A stretch of DNA of 64,000 nucleotides. It comes from Fremontodendron californicum (lineage: Eukaryota; Streptophyta; Magnoliopsida; Malvales; Malvaceae). The notes under the pieces were generated by a model. It had not been told where the DNA came from, searched no databases, and saw only the letters and a list, made by a program, of their open reading frames with translations. Each line of letters begins with the position of its first letter. Position 1 is the first letter of the stretch. The translations under genes and the position numbers were made by a program. Below, one piece after another: positions 1 to 10,658 of the stretch. The DNA lies in the NCBI GenBank assembly GCA_030761205.1, contig JAULJL010000001.1:35535145-35599144 (forward strand). The letters run 5' to 3'.

Positions 1-2228
1 GTTGCTCGAGCATTGGTAAGGCCGAAGGGCATCACAAGGAACTCATAAGAGCCATAGCGCGTCACACATGCTGTCTTTGGCTCATCTCCCTCGGCTATCC
101 TCACCTGATAGTACCTGGATCGCAAGTCTATCTTGGTGAACCATCTCGCATCTCCAAGCTGATCAAACAAGTCTGTGATAAGTGGGATTGGATACTTGTT
201 CTTCACAGTGAGCTTGTTGAGTGCCCGTAGTCTATGCACAATCTCAAGGACCCATCATGCTTCCGCTGAAATAAAACTGGCGCACCGAATGGGGCTTTAG
301 ATGGCCTGATGAAACCAGCATTTACAAGCTCCTTCAACTGTCTCCGCAACTCCTCCAACTCTGGAGGTGCCATCCGGTATGGGGCCTTGGCTGGCAGTTT
401 GGCATTAGGCACCAACTCAATCTTATGATCCACCTCTCTCTTGGTGGCAGCCTGTTAGGCAATTCTGTAGGCATCACATCACTAAAAGACTGTAGCACCT
501 CTAGTACCTCCAGGGGGGTCTCACCCATGGGCTCCTGAGGCTCATCAAACTTTAGGGCAGCCAAGTAGGTGACTTGATCTCTACGCACACCCTTGGCTAA
601 CTGGATTGCGGACAACACCTTGGCTCCAACACCTGTTTCTCGATTCACTTGTACAACACATTGGCATTGGGCATCCAAGATACAAATGCAATCGGCAAAA
701 GGCACAAGGAGAGCATTAATCCGGTCAAGGAAATTTAAGCCAAGAACAAACTCATAATCATCCAATGGGATTACCTCAATAGTTTCCTTACCCTTCTAGT
801 CTCCAAGTTGCATCTCCACTTCTTTTGCCACACCCATGGTTGGGACCTCCTTTGAGTTAACAGTCTTGATCCAACTGACTGTCCTCTCAACCTTGAGACC
901 AAGTTTCTTAGCAGCTTCCTCGGACATGAACAAATCTGATGCTCCTGTGTCAACTAGAGCACTCATTTTTTGGCCTGCAGTGGTGATGTCTGCAAACATT
1001 AGTCCCTTCTGCTTTCGGCCCCTCTTGGCCTTAACAGAACTCATAATAGAACCAAGCTTCAGGGTCTCTTTCTCTGGCTCATCATCTTCCCTGTTGATGG
1101 CAGAAAGCTTGGCTCGTTTTGGGCAGTCTCGCATCCGATGCGGACCATCACATAGGAAGCACTGTAATGGCTCCCTTTCCTTCTTGTTTTCTGACTGCTT
1201 GTTGGACTTCCACTTCCCTATCGGTGGCTTCCCATTACCATTCTTGGACTGTCGATCCTTATCTCCCCCACCATTATCCTTGCCCTTGGGTTTAGGCTTG
1301 GAAGACTCGAACTTGTCCGGCTTCTTAGAACTGAGGTCGAGTAAGGACTCAGCTATGGCCATGGCTTTGGTCAGATCCTGGACACTTCTCCGTTGTAACT
1401 CTTGCTTTGCCCAAGGTTTAAGTCCATCTATGAATGAGAAGAATGCCTCATTCTCCCCGAGATCAGAAATCTGGAGCATGAGTTCACTAAACTCCCGCAC
1501 ATACTCTCGAACTGTGCCTTGTTGTGTAAGCCGTCCCAACTTGGCACGCGCCTCATCCTCGACATATTCTGGGTAAAACTGCTGCCTGATTCACTTTGGA
1601 ACTCCTCCCAGGTTCCAATGGCAGTGCAACCACGCCTCTCATCGCTGCACCTACGACGCCACCATAAAAGAGCAACATCAGTAAAATACATTGAAGCAGT
1701 GTTTACCTTAGTGGCATCATCATCAATGCCCATTGCACGGAAATAATGTTCCATCCCCTACAAGAAGTTGTCAACATCCTTCGCCGATCTGGTTCCTTTG
1801 AACTCCTTTGGCTTAGGGATCTCCATCCTGTGTTTGGGTGTCACAGCTAGCATGCCACCCCCTATGGCTGCTTTGCATGAAGTGAGCTCTCCCTTGAGCT
1901 CCTCCATCTCATTCCGCATGGCCACCATCATGGCTTCTAGAACATCGTTCTTCTGAGTCAGCATGTCTATCGCCTCATTGAGAGCCCCCTGCATCCTGTC
2001 TTTGAGCTCCTCCCTCGCGGAGTCTATCTCTTCGATGCGACCCTCAATGATCTCCAGGTTCTCCCGCATGTCTCCAACGGTCATCTCGAGCTTGGCCACC
2101 CTGCTATCCATGGACGATAGAACATCCTTCGAACTGGCCCTCGAACTAGCCTTCTTACTCCTCCCACGAGTCTCTGGGACCTCATGTGTCTGGTTATCTG
2201 CCTGAGACGCTATCTCTATGATCAGCAC
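1..2228 (-). pseudogene. Ty3/gypsy gag-protease-RT polyprotein, decayed and cut by window edge
   Basis: Reading the minus strand from 2228 down, the gag N-terminus is coiled-coil rich (1758-2228). A retrotransposon gag core containing LLWWRRR follows (1428-1754), then the gag C-terminus with the zinc knuckle CFLCDGPHRMRDC and an aspartic protease with VDTGASD (796-1539). A linker and RT start lie at 334-765, then RT (433 to 1) with KAPYRMAPPELEELRRQL, APFGAPVLF and, next to the edge, PFGLTNA. The window ends before the catalytic YxDD box. Gag, protease and RT appear in several frames, so at least three or four frameshifts or stops interrupt the polyprotein and this copy is inactive. The plus-strand open frames here are antisense shadows. 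The gag-PR-RT order is visible. Ty3/gypsy membership follows from the DTGA protease and the RT motifs. Confidence 0.9.
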
Positions 2229-2244
2229 CTTTCACGAACCACGA

Positions 2245-2256
2245 GCTCTGATACCA
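2245..2256 (-). other. Primer binding site, tRNA-iMet type
   Basis: The minus strand reads TGGTATCAGAGC two bases from the LTR boundary. This is the standard plant retrotransposon PBS complementary to the 3' end of initiator tRNA-Met. It fixes the orientation of the element (minus strand) and the inner LTR edge. Confidence 0.85.
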
Positions 2257-2258
2257 AC

Positions 2259-2816
2259 TATCACGGACTCGAAACTTTAGCCCTACGAACCGTGCGGCCT
2301 TAGGCTGGAAGTCGCTTCCCTAGATGCTTAAGTCAACCTGTTAACACTCAAGAAAGGCACTGGTAACTAAAAGTTACTAGGGCTAAGCAGAAAAATAGAA
2401 CAAGAGATAGTAGAGAAGAATACTCTTGTATATTACTCAAATTAGTTGAATGATACAAATGAGGCTGGAGGAGGCCTCTATTTATAGTTGAATCCCCCTT
2501 ACATCAACGGTTCAGATTTAAACAAATGAACGGCTAAGATACATTATCTAGAGGCCTAAAGGAATTTAAACTCTATATCTTAGAGTTCTAGATAAGTTGG
2601 AACTGTTGGGCAGTAACTATCTTTTACTGCTTCTAGAACCTCTAGGTAAAATCTGTCTTCCAGGGCCTTCTAGAATGCTCCAGGGATTGGGCCTATTCTG
2701 GTGGGTCAAGATACTCTTTGTAACTCAGATCCTGGGTCTGAACCTGTTGTGTGCGAACTGGACCTGAACCTATTGTATGCATAACGGACTCGAGCGAGAT
2801 CGCAAGGACCGTGACA
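2259..2816 (-). repeat. 5' LTR of the gypsy element (558 bp)
   Basis: On the minus strand the LTR runs from TGTCACGGTCC to CCGTGATA, next to the PBS. The ends form an inverted TGTCACGG/CCGTGAYA pair, and the inner end appears mutated from CA to TA. A TATA box (CTATAAATAG on the minus strand) lies at 2478-2487, consistent with the U3/R promoter. The partner LTR is outside the window, so the target duplication (candidate CATGC at 2817-2821) cannot be confirmed. Confidence 0.75.
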
Positions 2817-4760
2817 CATGCAGATGGCCAGATAATGCCGAGTATAACAAAGTATATCATTGATGATAACAACGCTAAATGTAACGCTGTTGAATGGTAC
2901 TGCTAACCAAATGATTCCACTTCATGATCTTTAAAGTTGCATGAAAAACACACCCTCCACACTCCAATTAGTGAACACTAAAAAGTTGTAAATGTCAGGA
3001 CTGATGCAGACACAACATATTTGGGACCCAAAGCTTTCAGCATACTTCCAAACTTTTTCACTTAAATAACTGATTTTTTTAATAAAACAATTAATTCGTT
3101 ATATAATTTAAATAAAAAAATATATAAAACAATTAATTCGTTATACAATTTTTTCTTTTCGTGTTACATGTGAGATTGCTTTCATTTCAGGATAAAGGAG
3201 AGCAGAAAAAAAAAAGTGAAAGGGATAAAGAGGAGACGCACGAGGTTTTGTTTGGGAATTTTTGTGTTAATGTTTCAAGCATTTTAGCTTTCTTATCTTT
3301 TTTGTTTCTGTATAAAAAAAAAAACTTTATCCATTCAAGGTAAGTAAAAAAAAAAAACATATATTCTGCCTCTTAAACATAGAAAGTGATGGTATTCCAA
3401 TTTATGGGGCTTAGAAATATCCCATTTCAGTCAAAAAATAAGGCCAAAACTAAGTGGATGATGACCCGAATAATTGAGATTTAAACAGTGCATTTTTGTT
3501 CTATCATTCTTCTTCTTGTTTGACTAACAATGGCGAAAAAAAAAGTAAATAGTGAAGTTTTACAAGTTAGATTCTTCCAAATTTTGGTAATTTAAAATTT
3601 TAAATTGCAAAAAAAAAAAAAACCATAGCCTTTTTAGTATTATATCTATTTAAGAACGTGTTTTTTAAACAATTTTAAAAATGTATTTTTTTTAATACAA
3701 ATCATTTAACATATTTTAAAATACAATTCCAAAAATAAAAGAAAATTTTAAAAAAAAAAAAAACAAAATATGAGTAAATATAGGAACCCCACAATTATTC
3801 CTTAATTTATAAATGGCCCCCATATGAAAAGCAAGAGGGAGACCAGGCTAAGTAGGTGAAGTAATTGTGTCAAATCAAAAAGAGGGCCTCACCTTACAAT
3901 TTTGGCTTCTTGTCTGCAAAGTTAGTCTTCGGGAAAAACTAGCAAAGCTACCGGATTTGCTCTCGATTAAATTCGTTTAAGTTTAAAAATTTATTTATAT
4001 TTTAAAAAGTATAAACAAAAATATTAAATTTAAAATATGAATTTGAATAAAAAAATAAGTTTATTTAAAAAATTAATCGGATTTTGACTCCAACAACCAA
4101 GGTTCGAGTCCGGTCCGATCTATTTTTTATTTATATAATATATTATTTTTATATTTTATATATAATATAATATATATAATATTATAATATAAACATTTAA
4201 AAATATGTTAAATTATCCATATTTTAAAATTTAATAAAAAAATAAAATTATTAAAAATTAAATAATAAAAATATTTATTTAAATTTAAAAAAGAAAAATA
4301 TGGACGAATTTAAACGGGTTTGGATTATCCATTTACAAATATTGGTGGGTCTGGACAAAATTTGAAACTCATATTTTGAGTTAGATCGAATTTGGACAAG
4401 TATATATAGTGTTGATATCATATTTAAATCTGACTTGAACTTAACTTGATCCGACCCAGCCCTTCCTTTTTCTTATTTTTATTTTTTTATAAATATTTTT
4501 TTCATCATTTTAGGGTTCCGTTGAATTCATTCTCTCTTCCATCAAGAATTCCACTGTACTTTACCTTTTCCCTATAAAAAATTATAATACAAGGCCGCTT
4601 TCGAGGTTCTTATTATTATGCTGTTATTGTTATTATTATAATAATAGTAATTATTGTATCATTAGTACTACCACTTATCACTCACTCCCGTAGTTTTCGA
4701 TTTATATGAGAAAAAGAAAGGAAGTGTTTGTCCACCCTGTTTCCATTTCGGACGTACAAG
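2817..4760. other. AT-rich intergenic spacer
   Basis: No gene is visible. The stretch has many poly-A/T runs. Around 4080-4460 there is an AT-rich segment bounded by GTCCGGTCCGATC-like and GATCCGACCCAG-like sequences, which resembles the GC-rich ends of common dicot MITEs. The ends could not be defined. Confidence 0.5.
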
Positions 4761-4766
4761 ATTTAG

Positions 4767-5226
4767 GGTGTAAATAAAATATTTATATTTATAAGTTATT
4801 TGAGTTTGATTTAAAAAAATTTGAATTTGGTTTGGTTATTGTCGAGTCGAGCTCAAATAATTTGAATTATCGAACGAGTCAAATTCTAGTATTTTAATGT
4901 TCAATTCAAATAACTCGCGAGCCTAATCAAAATTTTTTATTTAAATATATATTTATTATTTTTAATTAATATTAAAAAAAAACCTCAATTCAATCTTGAG
5001 TCCGAACTCGAGCACAAATAATCAAGTTTGAAGTTGAGTATGGAAATCGAGCTCATTTTTTTACTAGATAAACGACTCTAATTGAGCGAGCTCGAATAAT
5101 TCAGATTTTATTTCGAATCAAACTCGAACTTTAAAAATAAAACTCAATCTTGCCCAAATCGAATTCTAAATCGAACTCAAGCTCAAATTTTTTATTGTTT
5201 GAGCTCGACTCGGCTCGATTTACACC
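4767..5226. mobile_element. Candidate MITE with GGTGTAAAT termini
   Basis: A 460-bp AT-rich segment begins GGTGTAAAT and ends ATTTACACC. Its interior is rich in GAGCTCGAA/TTCGAGCTC-type motifs on both strands, giving strong self-complementarity. This pattern is common for non-autonomous DNA transposons in dicots. No clear target duplication was found, so the superfamily is left open. Confidence 0.5.
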
Positions 5227-5299
5227 ATATGTACAACAAAGCGGCCTCTCCTAACATTTTTTTTTTTTTGGGTTGGTGAAATGCCCTTAAAACATATTA

Positions 5300-5848
5300 T
5301 CACTTTACCTTCTACTCTACTTTAGTTTGGGAGTTGGGAACTTGGAGGAATAAAAAAATTCTTGCCTCCGTCTATAATTTGGATATTTTCAGTTTTACTT
5401 CCAATATTACACTTCATGGTCCAGAACCACGTACTAATAGAGATGTCAATTTCACTCGAATTCAAAGTACCTGATTCCCCTTCTCGACGATGATGGATTC
5501 GAAGAAAATTTTTTGAGGACACCGACCTTGACTCCTGGTGCTGGCGTTTCCTTGCGAACAGCCTGAAGCTAGCTACTTCTCTTGGGATTGACGGTGATTG
5601 GTTTGCTGTTGTCGTCATCGTCATCGTCATCGAGGAGGGTTAGCTTCGAGAGGTCGATATGGAGAAAGAATTAGTGGTGCGATCGAGAGGCAAGGATGCT
5701 TAGAATGGAAGCCATTGGTGGAGGAGCGTTTTGGCGAGGTATGTTGGGGATCGGAGAGGTTTAGGGTTTGTTGGAGGTGAAACGTAAGCTAAAGCTTTCC
5801 TAAGCCTAGAGTTCTAAAAAGTTATGAAATGATTCGAGACTAATATTT
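5300..5848. other. Intergenic region with short open frames, no recognised gene
   Basis: Short frames are open on both strands (minus 5322-5630, plus 5598-5780) around a GTCATC trinucleotide repeat near 5612-5632. The region is less AT-rich than its neighbours and could be the relic of an exon or 5' leader. The translations match no family I recognise. Confidence 0.35.
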
Positions 5849-6125
5849 GATACACTGATAGTGTATAGGGCTAAACATTGTCAGTGCATCTTACGATGCC
5901 ACGTGTTTAAGTTAAATTGTAAGGGTTAAGACCCTATACACTATCAGTGCATCTTACGATGCCACGTGTTAAACTTAAGTTGTAGAGATTAGGGGTTAGT
6001 GATTAGGGTTAGGGATTAGTAGTTAGCATTAGGGGTTAGTGGTTAAAGTTAGTGGTTAATTTTTTATGAGGTATATGTACATGATTCACTCTCAGTGTAT
6101 GAAATCTATACACTGATAGTATATA
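5849..6125. repeat. Dispersed repeat with degenerate TTAGGG-like core, copy 1
   Basis: The segment is bounded by TACACTGATAGTGTATA-type motifs. It contains two direct copies of TCAGTGCATCTTACGATGCC (about 5881 and 5945), then about 80 bp of irregular TTAGGGATTAG/TTAGTGGTTA units. A second copy with the same order of parts lies at 25502-25660. It is not a plant telomere array, which would be regular TTTAGGG. Confidence 0.6.
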
Positions 6126-6605
6126 AAAAACGAACTCAATGATTTGTAACCAAATCATGAATTTTTTTTACCTTCTTGTTTTCCCTTGACAATCAAGTTT
6201 AATCATCACCAAACCAATCATAATTTCTCATGTTTGTCTCAATAATCCCTCATTTGCATTTTGGTCAAGCAAATTATTAATCACTATTCCTTTTAACATG
6301 TTTAATTTAAATGTCATATGTTGCTCAATAAATTATTACATAAATTTCGTCAAAGAAGATTTGTCTATTGCTTTGGCCTTTTTATAATTTTAATAATAAC
6401 TAGTGCTTTGAAGAGTATGGTATTATTTAGAGTCTAATATATATTATTTTCAAAATTTTGTTTCTTTTTTCCAAAATTAATGAACTCGTATAAGATAGAT
6501 AAATAATAATAATAAAGTTTCAATGTATAAGATAATTGAAGTATATCAAGAAGCTAATTCATTATATATGTAGTCATCAACGTGTGAAGCAATAACTAAG
6601 ACTAA

Positions 6606-6997
6606 GGCTTCGTTTAGCATTGCTTCTGGCACAACTTTTGAGGTCAAAAGATGCTTTTCACCGCAAACGCAATGCTAAACAGATTAAAAAAATTGGCTTC
6701 TGCTGTTGAAACCATGGTTTGAAAAGCCAAACCAAAAAGCCAAAAAATATAGCTTTTGGGCTTTAAAAGCTGGCTTTTGGATAAAATGATTTTATTATCC
6801 TCACATCTCTAGACTTTTATTCTTTTAAACATATCTTTTTTTGATATTTCAATTTCCTACAACACTTTTTCACAGCAATACTAAACACTTAAAAGTTTTT
6901 AAACCACACTTTTTTCACCACACTTTATAAACACACTTTTTCCAATTCAAGCTTTTTCCAACCCAAACTTTTTCCAACAGCAATGCTAAACTAGGCC
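6606..6997. mobile_element. Tourist-like MITE (PIF/Harbinger type)
   Basis: The 392-bp element has imperfect terminal inverted repeats: GGCTTCGTTTAGCATTGCT on the left and AGCAATGCTAAACTAGGCC on the right. A 3-bp TAA target duplication flanks it (6603-6605 and 6998-7000). The interior has no coding capacity and is rich in AAAGC/GCTTT motifs. Size, TIRs and the 3-bp TWA duplication fit PIF/Harbinger-derived MITEs. Confidence 0.7.
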
Positions 6998-7000
6998 TAA

Positions 7001-7500
7001 ATCGATTAAATAGGAGATTGAACTTTGTTCTATTTTTCCATCAATTGGTTGAAATCTTACTCCAAGTAGCTGAAATATCTTTTAAAAAGTTTGACTCACG
7101 TACATTTCTATCGTCTATTTAAAGAAACTGGTTTGAGTACTTAGCTTTGCCAATAATACAAAAAAATTACCACATTATATCAATCCACGTATGAAGTTAG
7201 TTTAATAGTTATTTCTTTTATTTGTTACATATAAAAGTTTAAGTGAGGGAAGACTATTTTAATCCAAAGTTTTTTCTCAAATAGATACTATGAAATTATA
7301 ATTCAAGTAGACCTTGATCAAAATCACTTAAAAAAAAACCTATTCTTTATATGCAAAATCGATAAAATATTTAGATTTTACAGATGAATTTAAAATATTA
7401 TTATATCATATACTATTTTTTTGTTTATCATATTAATTTAATAATTATTTTAATAGAATAATAATATGTGATGATGGTTAACTTTTTAATTCTATTGATG
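7001..7500. other. AT-rich spacer
   Basis: No gene, RNA or bounded repeat was seen in this stretch. Confidence 0.5.
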
Positions 7501-7509
7501 GAGTGAATA

Positions 7510-9055
7510 GACTTGCTTAAGAACTCGTACAGGAAAGAACCTAGAAAAAAGCAGAGAATAGGGGACCTCTAGGCGAAGCCGAAGCAGAAGCAGAGATGGG
7601 GATTCTTCACGTAATCAACTCATTCAAATTTGTAGCTTACTGTGAGCCCCATACCAAACTTTGCCTGTCTATGATTCTTTGGATTCTATCGGAAATCGTC
7701 CGTCCATCAGTCCGAAATCGAGTGAGCATCCGTATCCACGTCCGAATCCGTCACAATAGGAGTGGTTAAGCCTCAGTCCAGAGACCTTTTCAGATGCCTA
7801 CCTTCACTAAAGAAAGGAGAAAACGAAGCCCCCAAAGTATGCTTGATTACTTCCTTTTCAATAAAGAATTTGCCTGTGTTCAGTTAGTAGGAGCCGGGCG
7901 TCTCCCCCTTCAAAACTATGGGATGTGTTGGAAATTCGTATGTGATGCCCGACTTGCCTATCTCTTTGGAAGGTGCTATGAGATTAACAATCCATCTCTA
8001 AGCCAATCTTTAAGGCAGAGAAAAATGAGTTTAGCTAGCCTGATAGTACTACTCCTTCCCTCTCCCCTTATCCACTTTAAATAAAATGAGTCACAACGGG
8101 TCGACATTCAAACCAAGCGATCCTAGGGTACAATCGGGGTTTAAAACAAATCCTCCTTCTCCTTATACGAGGATCCTTCGTCAAAGGAGACGCTAGAGTT
8201 CCTAAAAGAAAGACTTAGGGCCATTTGAAGGAACCAATATCGATGGGGCGGTGGACGCCCTGGAATTATGGTTGGTCCCTAACGTAACCATCCCTCAACA
8301 ATTGTTGGTTCCTTACTTTACAAGTATGATGGAACCACGTGCCCTAGAAGCCACCTTATCATATACTGCCGGAAAATGGCCGCATATGCTCATTATGAAA
8401 AACTCATGATCCACTTTTTCCAAGATAGCCTTACTTACAGGCGCAGCTTTCCTGTGGTATATGCAGTTAGATCGATCCCACATTCGGATCTCACTCGAAA
8501 GGAAAGAAACCCTTGCTTGCTCCATGTAGAAGAACTAAAGACGGCTAATGTATCCAATCCGTACATTTACCAAGTATACTTTACTAGGAATAGAGTCACC
8601 CGTCTAAGCGTTTTCCTTCCCCCGCCGCATCCCCCTCCTTTCGTCGAGCCTTTCCTTTAATGGTTGGGGGAAGCATTCCCTTATCTGAACTTGGCAGGCA
8701 TTCTTTCCAGCCTTATTCAAATAGGAGGATGGGTTTGGTTTGAACTTTGAACATAGGCTCAAACATGATTTGAAGGTCCTAGCTACGCCATGCGTTCAAT
8801 ACAAAAGAAAGCTGTAGAGATGACAATAAGAGGGTGCTTTCCTATGTTGCACTGAAAAAATAAAGACAACGGATAAGAACGTCTTCTCTTAGGTTTCTTC
8901 CTCCCGCCGCCTCTCGGCCCGCGTTAGAGGGGAAGATTAGCAAAGCGAGAAAAGACAGAGGGAAGGAGAGCAACATTTTATTCTCTTTGCGAGAACTTCC
9001 GGATCGGAGAAGCATTCGGAACGGGTCCGATTCGTATTGAACTGATCCTAAATAG
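7510..9055. other. GC-richer island, probable organelle-derived (mitochondrial) insertion
   Basis: Base composition shifts from about 30% to near 45-50% GC at roughly 7.5 kb and returns to AT-rich at about 9.06 kb. Poly-A/T tracts are absent inside. Motifs such as CCTCCCGCCGCCTCTCGGCC and runs of AAGCGAGAAAAGACAGAG are typical of plant mitochondrial spacer DNA. No known mitochondrial gene was identified; the 96-aa frame at 7794-8084 matches nothing I know. Organelle origin is an inference from composition and texture. Confidence 0.45.
8226..8510 (+). pseudogene. Ty3/gypsy gag fragment inside the island
   Basis: Across three frames one can follow gag: DALELWLVPNVTIP, then YDGTTCPRSHLIIYCRKMAA, then HYEKLMIHFFQDSLT, then GAAFLWYMQLDRSHI. 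The order and spacing match the gag of the element at 39441-40745, which has LCLVPDVVILPKF, ISHITIYCQKMAA and DKLLIHVFQDSLNG. Two frameshifts break it, one near 8320 and one at a short CTTA duplication near 8437. Gypsy gag fragments are common residents of plant mitochondrial genomes, which fits the island's suspected origin. Confidence 0.75.
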
Positions 9056-9740
9056 AGATATTTTTTGATTTAGATTGGCTTGGAACGAATTACTGTTTAA
9101 TTAATAAATTTTTTTTATTTAAATTTAATTATAAATTATATAAATATTAATATAAAAATTTTAATTTTAATTTTTTTATTATTTAAATAATAAATTGAAT
9201 CAGTGCGGCCAACGTGAGTCTGCCCAAGATAGGACTTAGAAAAAAAATGAAACATTTTCGAGCCACGCCCATAATTAGGTCTAGGAGTGAGATGATTTTA
9301 CTTATTTTGACAAATAAAAATTTAATTAGCATTAAATGTGAAGCCAATAATTATCCCTTAAATATGGTTTGGACAAAATCCCCAGATTCATTGTATTGTA
9401 AGGAAAAGAGGAATGAGATTTTTCACCAAAATATCCGAAAGGGAGATCCAGGCAGGCAGCAGTGGGTCATTTTGGTTTCAGCTTGGTACTACATTCTGAC
9501 ATAAATAATGACACGCCCCTCTCCCAAAATCCCACCTAATCTGCTCCCTGGCCGGGCCCTGCCCTGCCGTAAAGGTTTCATTTTACACTTCTTCCACTCA
9601 CTTCATGTCAAGGGCTTTTTACGTCATTTGGACGTCAATACCACAAAATTACGGAAGCACCCCGCAACGTGCCTCCCTCCATCTCCATGTCGTTTCTGTG
9701 TTTAGAGTCTTTAGACCCGAAGTTTAAAAAAAATGTGTAA

Positions 9741-9998
9741 GGCCTTGTTTGGAATATCACTTCAAAATCATTTCCACTTATTTGTTTCATTTAATAATAA
9801 TAATAATAAATAATAAAATATAATTGGCAGACTATCAAAAAACACCTGAAAAATCATAAAAACATTTTTTATATTATTATAATAAAAAAATCTACAAAGG
9901 CTGCAAAGCTTGCAACAATGTTATGTTTAAAAGTGTTAAAGCCTTTAAACTAAAGCCACAAAACTAATTTCCCTTTTTAGTTCTGCCAAACAAACCCG
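9741..9998. mobile_element. Candidate short MITE
   Basis: GGCCTTGTTTGG on the left and CCAAACAAACCC on the right form an imperfect terminal inverted repeat around about 250 bp of AT-rich non-coding DNA. Such ends are frequent in hAT-like plant MITEs. No convincing target duplication was seen. Confidence 0.35.
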
Positions 9999-10179
9999 TA
10001 GCTCTTAAAATATTAATTAAATAATTTATTCAATTCAATTTTTGCCAAAAAAAAAAAAAAAAAAAGGTATTCAGTTCAATCGATTGAAGCATTTTTTTTT
10101 TTGTTTTCAAAGCAAAAACAAATTTAGTATTACCAATTAATACAACTTAAAAAGTATAAAAAAAAAAAAAAGTGCATTG

Positions 10180-10658
10180 GAAATGTCTCTCTCTCTCTCA
10201 GGCGATTTCCTGCTTACTTTTTCCATCTTTGACTACCTGTGTACTTTTTTTTAAAACAAAACACAACAAAGAACTCCAGGTCCCCCATTTCCTCTCCTTT
10301 TCCTCTCCGGTTACCTCCGTCTTCTCTGCAGGTAGTTACCTCCGGTCAACGCCGCTGCGCCCCCAGTTTGACCTTTGAGTCGTCCTGCCGTCAACTTAAG
10401 GACGGAATTAGTGGTTGGTGGTTTGAAGAGGTGAATGCTACGGTTTTGGTGTTGAAGGAGGAGAGTCCCGTTAGATCTGCAAATTTTTTTGTTTTTGGTT
10501 TTTGGAAATGGAGAGGTAAAGTTGTTTGGATGGTAAGCGTAGGAGGGAAAGAGGAGAGAAGAGAAGAGAAAGGAGGAGGTGGTAGAAGCAGATGATGAAC
10601 GGAGCTCAAGAGAGCGATCGTAGAGGGAGGTGGCATTTTGGTAATTTCTTCACATGGA
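10180..10658 (+). promoter_or_regulatory. Probable 5' leader and promoter-proximal region of the PRAF gene
   Basis: A short CT microsatellite (about 10187-10200) and pyrimidine-rich sequence precede the first coding exon, as is common in plant core promoters and 5' leaders. Overlapping open frames (for example 10239-10595) lie here but show no family resemblance and are not annotated as genes. The transcription start was not determined. Confidence 0.4.

Noticed and set aside
836..1576. 246-aa plus-strand open frame
   Set aside because: It is antisense to the gag-protease frame on the minus strand, which has clear motifs (zinc knuckle, DTGA).
5990..6060. Interstitial telomere repeat
   Set aside because: Units are irregular TTAGGG/TTAGTG and not the plant TTTAGGG. 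The same pattern recurs within a dispersed repeat, so it is not a telomere remnant.
10239..10595. 118-aa open frame upstream of the PRAF gene
   Set aside because: It lies in the pyrimidine- and purine-rich leader region, overlaps other frames, resembles no protein, and the PRAF start at 10659 is well supported.
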